DNA from: Syntrophales bacterium
Lineage (GTDB): Bacteria; Desulfobacterota; Syntrophia; Syntrophales; UBA2210
Reading direction: 5' to 3'
Assembly: GCA_028715865.1 (NCBI GenBank)
Contig: JAQUQY010000013.1
Span: 1-14,439 of the forward strand
Length of the DNA: 14,439 nt
The notes below the pieces were generated by a model. It did not search any database and had not been told where the DNA came from. It saw only the letters and a list, made by a program, of their open reading frames with translations. The position numbers and the translations under genes are program-made. Shown in pieces: positions 7,501-12,556 of the stretch; position 1 is the stretch's first letter; every line of letters begins with the position of its first letter.

Positions 7501-7788
7501 CTTGCCGACCGCGGAATTCCATCCATGGTCGTACTCAAAATGCAAGAGGGGCGTCCAAATATAGTTGACGGAATTAAAAACAAGGAGATAGACCTTATTA
7601 TAAACACTCCCAGCGGAAGTATGAGCCAGTTTGACGATTCTTATATCAGGAAGGCGGCTATCAAGTACAAAATTCCTTATATAACGACAATGGCGGCGGC
7701 GGTGGCGACTGTTAAGGGTATAGCGGCGGTTCGAAAGGGCCATGGCAGTGTCAGGTCGCTTCAGGGTTACCACGGCGACATCGGGTAA
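4585..7788 (+). CDS. carB: Carbamoyl-phosphate synthase large subunit CarB
   Basis: CarB makes carbamoyl phosphate from bicarbonate, ammonia and two ATP for pyrimidine and arginine synthesis; the ammonia normally comes from the CarA glutaminase. The ATG at 4585, with AAAGGA seven bases upstream, gives 1067 residues (E. coli 1073) beginning MPARADINKI just before GSGPIIIGQ. Two ATP-grasp halves are present with metal/ATP residues kept (Glu298 and Asn300; Gln821, Glu833 and Asn835), then a C-terminal MGS-like allosteric domain from about 935. In that domain Thr966, Thr969, Lys985 and Asn1007 align by eye with E. coli UMP/IMP-site residues, but Pro1009 and Asn946 replace the Thr and Lys. Residues near 335-365 depart from the usual ITG-TPASFEP-DYVVTKIPRF pattern. 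No carA adjoins it; the PurF-like gene follows after 16 bases. Confidence 0.93.
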   Translation: MPARADINKIMIIGSGPIIIGQACEFDYSGTQACKALRSLGYEIVLVNSNPATIMTDPGMADYTYIEPLNFHSLREIIEKERPEAILPNLGGQTGLNLTAELSRKGVLEEFGVEVIGVNVEAIEQGEDRIAFKETMNRLGIDMPRSRPAYSVEEAEGIAEDLGYPVVIRPAYTMGGTGGGLVYNQEELQTIAGRGIAASLIGQILVEESVLGWEELELEVVRDSKNRMITVCFIENVDPMGVHTGDSFCTAPMLTISRELQERLQVLAYSIVEAIKVIGGTNVQFAHDPATGRIVVIEINPRTSRSSALASKATGFPIAFVSAMLATGMTLDEIYWWKEGTLDRYVPSGDYVVVKFARWAFEKFPGSEDVLGTQMRAVGEVMSIGRTYKEALQKAIRSLEINRYGLGFARDFNRLTLEELMGLLNNPTSERQFMMYEALRKGASVDELVQKTGIKRWFIEQMLELVELEEEIIAGGLSDGLLERAKKDGFADRYLARLLGVPEKGIRERREALGIRQGWDVVPVSGVRDACYYFSTYNGGDAVAPALSPGKRRVIVLGGGPNRIGQGIEFDYCCVHAAFALRDAGVESVMINCNPETVSTDYDTSNRLYFDPLTVEDVLGIYEREKPDGVIVQFGGQTPLNIANELAAAGVNIIGTSPEMIDLAEDRDRFRKMMDSMGIPEPASGMASNIDEAIAVAEGIGYPLMVRPSYVLGGRGMEVVYDEQALKRYLAVAVEVTPERPVLIDKFLENAIEAEADAIADGIDAFVPAVMEHIELAGVHSGDSACVIPAISIPHRHIKTIYEYTRKIAVALRVKGLMNIQYAIADDMVYIIEANPRASRTVPLVSKVCNISMAVIATGIMLGGRIADSGDLRRKKIPHFGVKESVFPFNMFPEVDPLLGPEMRSTGEVLGLADSFGLAFFKAQEAAGQQLPYNGVVLITVYDKENPALLDVAAEFHRLGFTLKATQGTHQYLADRGIPSMVVLKMQEGRPNIVDGIKNKEIDLIINTPSGSMSQFDDSYIRKAAIKYKIPYITTMAAAVATVKGIAAVRKGHGSVRSLQGYHGDIG

Positions 7789-7804
7789 GAAGGCGGCTCA
7801 ATAA

Positions 7805-9190
7805 ATGTACTTTATTCAGGAAAATTGCGGCGTGTTCGGTCTCTGTTCCCAGTACGACTGTGCGGGGGAAATCTACCAGGGCATTGATTTTCTTCAACAC
7901 CGGGGCCAGCAGTACTGCGGAATCTCCACGTATGACGGTTCCATTAACCATGAAACTCACCGGGGAAGGGTGGCCAACTCATTTCCCGATGAGGAGCTTA
8001 AAACCCTGCGGGGAAGATGGGGCATCGGGCACGTCAGCCTGCGAGACCGGCAGCCCCTGAGGTGGCTTACCCAGATAGGTGAAATAGCAGTAGCCTTCAG
8101 CGGCAACGTGATCAACTCCCACGAACTTATCAGGGAGATGATGGGGCGGGGAAAATCCTTTCTCGAGGGCACCGACGTGGAGATCATTTCCAAGATTATC
8201 ATAGAAGGCTCCTCGCTGGCCGGGGGCATTGCCGATCTGGCAGGGAAAATCCGGGGCGCCTATTCGCTGGTGGTGCTGTCGAAAGACGGTGTCTACGCCA
8301 CAAGAGACGTGTACGGATTCAGGCCGCTTATAATGGGTCATGACGCCATGGGAACAAGGTACGCGGTAAGTTCCGAATCACGCGCTCTGGAGAACCTGGA
8401 GATGGAAATCTACCGTGATGTGGAGCCTGGTGAGATAGTGCTCATAAATGATGAAGGCTTCCGCACCCTGTTCCGGCTGGACTCTCCCAGGAAAGCTCAC
8501 TGCGCCTTCGAGTGGGCCTATACCGCAAGCATGGATTCCATCATTGACGGGGTGTACGTGCAGGAGGCCCGTGATAACCTCGGCGAAAGCCTGGCCCAGA
8601 GGGACATCGATGAGGGGGGGCTCGTGGCGGATATAGTCGCCCCCGTCCCCATGTCGGGAATGGGTCATGCCCTTGGTTATCATAAACGGTCCAGGGTCAA
8701 CTATCAGGAGGTTTTCCTTTACAACAGGTACGCCGATCGAAGTTACACTCAGGCCACCCAGAAAGACAGGGACAAAATGGCCAAGCGTAAACTATCCATT
8801 CTTCCATACGTTAAGGGGAAGCGAATTGTTCTTTGCGATGACTCCATTGTGCGGGGAACACAGATCGGCTACAAGGTGATGGACCTGAAAAAGGCAGGAG
8901 CCAGGGAAGTTCATGTCCGCGTTGCCTGCCCGCCCCTTATGTATCCCTGTGAGTTTGGCGTCTCCACGCGATCCTACGGCGAACTGATGGCCCGCGCCTA
9001 TCTCAGGGCGGGCGACATCATTTCATTGGATCAGCTTCGCCCCCTTGAATCATGGGTTGCAGAAAGGATAGGAGCCGATTCGGTGAAGTTCAACACGATA
9101 GACGACTTCGTCGCATCTCTTATGACGGAGAGGGCCAACCTTTGTCTCGCCTGTTTTGACGGGATTTCTCCCTACTCAGCCGGTATTTGA
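7805..9190 (+). CDS. Amidophosphoribosyltransferase (PurF) family protein with altered glutaminase motifs
   Basis: This 461-residue protein has PurF architecture: an N-terminal Ntn-type glutaminase domain and a C-terminal phosphoribosyltransferase domain. Canonical PurF makes phosphoribosylamine from PRPP and glutamine, the first purine step. A seven-residue propeptide precedes Cys8 (CGVFG), the expected N-terminal nucleophile. The PRPP loop LCDDSIVRGT (343-352) is intact, and Cys233, Cys382, Cys447 and Cys450 sit where the [4Fe-4S] ligands of Bacillus-type PurF lie. However, the usual GHVRYSTTG reads GHVSLRDRQ (75-83), and HNGN reads FSGN (98-101); the aspartate of TDVEII (Asp124) remains. 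QHRGQESAG reads QHRGQQYCG and the SGRPAA loop reads SGMGHA. It may be a functional variant PurF, an ammonia-dependent form, or a paralogue with another job. It is probably co-transcribed with carB. Confidence 0.82.
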   Translation: MYFIQENCGVFGLCSQYDCAGEIYQGIDFLQHRGQQYCGISTYDGSINHETHRGRVANSFPDEELKTLRGRWGIGHVSLRDRQPLRWLTQIGEIAVAFSGNVINSHELIREMMGRGKSFLEGTDVEIISKIIIEGSSLAGGIADLAGKIRGAYSLVVLSKDGVYATRDVYGFRPLIMGHDAMGTRYAVSSESRALENLEMEIYRDVEPGEIVLINDEGFRTLFRLDSPRKAHCAFEWAYTASMDSIIDGVYVQEARDNLGESLAQRDIDEGGLVADIVAPVPMSGMGHALGYHKRSRVNYQEVFLYNRYADRSYTQATQKDRDKMAKRKLSILPYVKGKRIVLCDDSIVRGTQIGYKVMDLKKAGAREVHVRVACPPLMYPCEFGVSTRSYGELMARAYLRAGDIISLDQLRPLESWVAERIGADSVKFNTIDDFVASLMTERANLCLACFDGISPYSAGI

Positions 9191-9203
9191 GGGAGCCGGG
9201 ATC

Positions 9204-10148
9204 TTACCGGAAGGGCAGGTGGAAAAGCGATAATGGATCCACGTTGAGGCCTGCAAGCCTGACGCCCCAATGGAGATGGGGTCCCGTTGCCCGGCCGGTT
9301 GCTCCAACCATTCCTATGGTTGCTCCCTTTTCAATCATTTCACCTTCTTTTACACTTATTTTCGATAAATGACAGTAAACGGTAAAGAGGCTCATACCGT
9401 GATCCACGATAACCGTGTTGCCGGCATAGAACAGGGATCCGGCGAAAACCACTATTCCCCTGTTCGCGGCCCGCACCGGATCGCCGGTTGCCGATCGCAG
9501 GTCTATTCCCCTGTGCCTTGAGTGGACGACATCGTTGAACAGGCGCTTTACTCCGAAGGGGCTGCTGACGGATCCCTCGAGGGGGATGACAAAGTCACCA
9601 CTGCCGATCCAGCAGGCGTGATATTTAGCATATATTTCAGCCAGCATTTTCCTTTCAATCTCTATTCTTGCCGCTTCTTCCGGTGACGGAGAGGTGAATC
9701 GCGGATCCACGCTAAGTGCCGTGGAAGTGAATGCGCCGCTTGAGACAGGCAGCTTCATGGAAACGTGAAATTCTGTTCCGTCATGGAATGCCAGCGCTAT
9801 GATTATATCGCAATCTCCCTCCATGTTGAGTCCAAGCGGAAGGAGAGCGAAGAACTCACCGCTCTGGTGCATGGGGGCAAAGCTATGATCGAAGCCGTTG
9901 AACAGGGCCGTCGCTGATTTAAATGAAGGCGCCTTCAAGCGAAGCATAACCGCCTCGCCCTGTTTGAAAGCGCGACTGTGAGAGTCAATCTCAACAGGCC
10001 CGAGAGAGGTTTCGCCCCGGAAAGTGAAAGCCGAAGCACGGGGCGCCGCCCACATCGAGATTGCAAACAGGGCCAGCACTAACATCAGCCCGGCGGCCGC
10101 GGAAATGACCGCTTTAATAAAGCTTCTCCTGTCAAAAAATATCAGCAT
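9204..10148 (-). CDS. M23-family (LytM-type) metallopeptidase with twin-arginine-type signal peptide
   Basis: This 314-residue exported protein ends in an M23 peptidase domain (about residues 185-305). The zinc ligands are visible: His212 and Asp216 in HRGID, and His293 in HLHW, with His291 and His260 (YCHL) as the other catalytic-site histidines. Such enzymes cut peptidoglycan cross-bridges or activate amidases in the periplasm. The N-terminus, DRRSFIK at 6-12 followed by a hydrophobic stretch and ASA before Phe41, looks like a Tat signal peptide, which implies folding before export. Residues 41-180 form an uncharacterised region, perhaps beta-rich. AGGA lies about ten bases before the start. 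It converges on the PurF-like gene with a 13-base gap. The exact substrate is unknown; a non-enzymatic LytM activator is unlikely given the intact ligands. Confidence 0.88.
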   Translation of the reverse strand: MLIFFDRRSFIKAVISAAAGLMLVLALFAISMWAAPRASAFTFRGETSLGPVEIDSHSRAFKQGEAVMLRLKAPSFKSATALFNGFDHSFAPMHQSGEFFALLPLGLNMEGDCDIIIALAFHDGTEFHVSMKLPVSSGAFTSTALSVDPRFTSPSPEEAARIEIERKMLAEIYAKYHACWIGSGDFVIPLEGSVSSPFGVKRLFNDVVHSRHRGIDLRSATGDPVRAANRGIVVFAGSLFYAGNTVIVDHGMSLFTVYCHLSKISVKEGEMIEKGATIGMVGATGRATGPHLHWGVRLAGLNVDPLSLFHLPFR

Positions 10149-10394
10149 GGAGACATCCTACAGGCAGGGGCGCCCTGGTTGCAATAAAAAACCGGACATA
10201 AGCTGTGGACAATTTACCCTGTTTCAATTATACAGTCGCCATGACTTTATTAATCGGAAAGGGACAGAAGGCCAGTCCGGTGTCCCGTTGTGGTCGGGGT
10301 CGCTTATAAGACATCAGGGATCCTGAGAGGTTGTTCAATAAGTGATTTGAACGCTCAAGGAATTTTGGCCAGTCACCATGAATAGGAGTAAAAG
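10149..10394. other. Divergent intergenic region
   Basis: This 246-base gap separates the minus-strand peptidase gene from the plus-strand lipoprotein gene and should hold both promoters. I see a perfect TATAAT on the minus strand (10227-10232) without a good -35, an inverted repeat GGGACA/TGTCCC (10261-10266 and 10281-10286) and a CAGGG-GCG-CCCTG hairpin (10165-10177). None is convincing enough to name as a functional site. Confidence 0.4.
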
Positions 10395-10799
10395 ATGAAG
10401 CATACAAGAAATTCCTGTTTTATTGTTTTTGCGGCCTTGATGTTGCTGGTTATGACGGGGTGCGCTCCGCTGGTCGTGGGGGGGGCTGCCGTTTCGGCCG
10501 GCGCCGGTACTTACGTGTACGTTCAGGGAGAGCTGAAGACGGATTATTCGCATTCTTTCGAAGCCGTATGGAATGCCTGTGAAAGGGTCATGGCCGACAT
10601 GCAGGCCTTCGATGTGGTTCCCGAAAAGGAAATAGGGAAAGCGAGGATAGACGCCGTTATTGAAAATGAAAAGGTCAGAATTTCATTAGTTTACAAAGCC
10701 AGAGACCTTACCAACGTGGCCGTCAGGGTGGGAATGCTGGGAGACAGGACTGCTTCTCAGAGAATTCACGATAAAATAGCCGCCGAACTGGCCAGGTAG
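10395..10799 (+). CDS. Small DUF3568-type lipoprotein
   Basis: This 134-residue protein begins with a lipoprotein signal peptide: positive n-region, hydrophobic stretch and lipobox VMTGC with the lipidated Cys at residue 23. It is followed by a Val/Gly/Ala-rich segment (PLVVGGAAVSAGAGTYVY) and a compact alpha/beta region with alternating strands (KARIDAVIENEKVRISLVYK, TNVAVRVGMLGD). This layout resembles the DUF3568 family of uncharacterised lipoproteins common in deltaproteobacteria; the assignment is from memory of the pattern. It would be anchored in the inner or outer membrane facing the periplasm; residue 24 is Ala, so no Asp-type inner-membrane retention signal is seen. AGGAG (10384-10388) lies six bases before the ATG. 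It has no clear functional link to its neighbours. Confidence 0.8.
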   Translation: MKHTRNSCFIVFAALMLLVMTGCAPLVVGGAAVSAGAGTYVYVQGELKTDYSHSFEAVWNACERVMADMQAFDVVPEKEIGKARIDAVIENEKVRISLVYKARDLTNVAVRVGMLGDRTASQRIHDKIAAELAR

Positions 10800-10874
10800 A
10801 TAGCCGGTTCTTCCCTCGTGCCGGGTAACAAAAGGTGAATGACGATAAGGTAAAAAGGGGAAAGGCTGAGGGGT

Positions 10875-11132
10875 ATGGATGGATTATGGGGGCATTACTA
10901 TAAATTGACCTTGGATCGTGACAAGGAAATAGAAAAAGGCCCGCCTGAAACAAAACCGAACAATAAAGGCGGAAGATGGGCCCGGTTTATGAGGCGGCTG
11001 TTTTCAGGCTCCGGGGAATCCGGCTCGATGCCGGAAACGGTTTCCGGCAGGGAAATTGAGGATTCCAGAAACCCCGGGGACAATAAATCGCGGGCGAGGC
11101 GACGAAAAGAGCCGCGTTGTCCAAAATTATGA
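10875..11132 (+). CDS. Doubtful small hypothetical protein
   Basis: An 85-residue open frame starts at ATG 10875, with AAAGG about ten bases and GAGGGG one base upstream, so the ribosome site is poor. The product is charged and low in hydrophobics: a Lys/Glu/Pro-rich N-terminal half, a basic RWARFMRRLF patch at about residues 34-43, and a basic tail RARRRKEPR. There is no signal peptide, membrane segment or recognised motif. An equally long open frame lies antisense over nearly the same bases, so coding status is uncertain. If it is not a gene, the stretch 10800-11176 is essentially empty. Confidence 0.35.
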   Translation: MDGLWGHYYKLTLDRDKEIEKGPPETKPNNKGGRWARFMRRLFSGSGESGSMPETVSGREIEDSRNPGDNKSRARRRKEPRCPKL

Positions 11133-11164
11133 CTAACCGGAATACATGAAGCCACACAACAGAA

Positions 11165-11178
11165 GAGAGAAGCCTCTC
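11165..11178 (-). terminator. Weak candidate terminator at the end of ntrX
   Basis: On the minus strand GAGAG, a four-base loop and CTCTC form a perfect five-pair stem overlapping the last base pair of the ntrX stop region. It is followed by the T-rich but interrupted TTCTGTTGTGTG. The stem is short and the tract imperfect, so termination here is only a possibility. Confidence 0.22.
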
Positions 11179-12556
11179 ACCGGGAAGGCCTGTCTTTCTT
11201 TTTTTCCTCCAGCCCGTAATTTTTAATTTTACGATGAAGATTGCTTCGTTCGAGGCCGATGGCCTCCGCCGTCTTTGAAACATTCCATTCGTTTTCCGAA
11301 AGCTTTCGGGAGATATAGGCTTTTTCAAAAATCTTTTTTGCTTTTCTGAAGGTGTCCGCGAAAGCGGTCCCGGAGGCTGCCTTAATCTGGTCCGATCCCC
11401 TGAGCAGGGGGGGGATGTCTTCGGAGCTGATGTAGTCCGAGCGGGACATTATGACCAGCCGTTCGATTATGTTCTTGAGTTCCCTGACGTTGCCCGGCCA
11501 GTCATGGACCATGAGCATCTCAAGGGCCTTGTCCTCTATTCCCTTCAAAGGTCTTCCCTCCTTATGGGCGAATTCACTCATGAAATGCTCCGCCAGCAGG
11601 GGGATGTCCTCCTTTCTGTCCCGCAAGGGAGGAACGTACAGGGGTATTACGTTGAGCCTGTAGAAAAGGTCCTGTCTAAAACGGCCTTCCTCCATCTCTT
11701 TTTCAAGGTCCTTGTTGGTCGCCGCCAGAACGCGAACATCCGTGTCGATTATTTTCGTTCCTCCCACTCGCTGGAATTTCTTTTCCTGAAGTATCCTGAG
11801 AATTTTTGCCTGGGCCTTGAGGCTCATATCGGCCACCTCGTCGAGAAAAAGCGTCCCTTCGTTGGCCATGTCGAACTTTCCACGCTTCTTGGCTGTAGCT
11901 CCCGTGAATGATCCCTTTTCGTGCCCGAAGAGTTCGCTTTCGATCAGCTCCTCCGGGATGGCGGCGCAGTTAATCTCAACGAATGGCTTGGCCGCGCGGC
12001 GGCTGCTGGTGTGTATGGCCCGGGCCACCAGTTCCTTTCCGGTGCCGTTTTCACCCATTATAAGTATCCAGGCGTTCGTGGGAGAAATTATCTCGATCGT
12101 TTCCTTGAGATCCCGAATGACATGGCTTTCCCCGTGCAGTTCGTAATCCTGTCGCATACGTTCCTTGAGGAGACGGTTTTCTTCCTCGAGACGACTCTGT
12201 TCTATCGCGTGGCTTGTGATAAGAAGGACCTTCTCCAGCGACAGGGGCTTTTCAATGAAGTCGAAGGCTCCAAGCTTTGTCGCCTTTACCGCGGATTCCA
12301 CGGTGCCGTGGCCTGATATTATGACCACGGGCATGGAGGGCACTTTTGCCTTGATATGCTTCAGTGTTTCTATGCCGTCTATTCCGGGCAGCCATATGTC
12401 CAGAAGAACAAGGTCGGGAAGCTCCTGTTCGACCAGCGCGATGCAATCCTCGCCGCTCTGGGCCGTAATTACCTCGTATCCTTCATCCTGAAGAATTCCC
12501 CTCAGGGAGTTAAGGATGCTTTCTTCATCATCTACTATGAGTATTGTTTTCTTCAT
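11177..12556 (-). CDS. ntrX: NtrX-like sigma-54-dependent response regulator
   Basis: This 459-residue regulator has three domains. A receiver has the acidic pair Asp9/Asp10, the phosphoacceptor Asp53 (LVLLDIW) and Lys103 (IEKP). The AAA+ sigma-54 activator domain has Walker A GENGTGKE (168-175), the sigma-54 contact loop GSFTGA (215-220, a variant of GAFTGA) and Walker B TLFLDE (235-240). A Fis-type helix-turn-helix lies at about 425-449. It would activate RpoN promoters when phosphorylated by the upstream kinase. I chose ATG 12556, directly before KKTILIVDDEE, with GAGGA upstream; an in-frame ATG at 12586 adds ten residues with no family support. The start lies 29 bases inside ntrY, so translation is probably coupled. 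It could also be called an AtoC/NtrC-type regulator; the pairing with NtrY favours NtrX. Confidence 0.9.
   Translation of the reverse strand: MKKTILIVDDEESILNSLRGILQDEGYEVITAQSGEDCIALVEQELPDLVLLDIWLPGIDGIETLKHIKAKVPSMPVVIISGHGTVESAVKATKLGAFDFIEKPLSLEKVLLITSHAIEQSRLEEENRLLKERMRQDYELHGESHVIRDLKETIEIISPTNAWILIMGENGTGKELVARAIHTSSRRAAKPFVEINCAAIPEELIESELFGHEKGSFTGATAKKRGKFDMANEGTLFLDEVADMSLKAQAKILRILQEKKFQRVGGTKIIDTDVRVLAATNKDLEKEMEEGRFRQDLFYRLNVIPLYVPPLRDRKEDIPLLAEHFMSEFAHKEGRPLKGIEDKALEMLMVHDWPGNVRELKNIIERLVIMSRSDYISSEDIPPLLRGSDQIKAASGTAFADTFRKAKKIFEKAYISRKLSENEWNVSKTAEAIGLERSNLHRKIKNYGLEEKKKDRPSR

Noticed and set aside
6223..7773. 516-codon minus-strand open frame opposite carB
   Set aside because: It is the antisense shadow of a well-supported carB reading frame; its product has no recognisable domain and the sense frame carries all conserved motifs.
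9188..9212. CCGG...CCGG stem between the convergent PurF-like and M23 genes as a terminator
   Set aside because: A four-base stem with no T-tract on either strand is too weak to call.
10227..10232. Perfect TATAAT on the minus strand as promoter of the M23 peptidase gene
   Set aside because: No acceptable -35 hexamer is found with 16-18 bases of spacing and no correct extended -10, so it is left unnamed.
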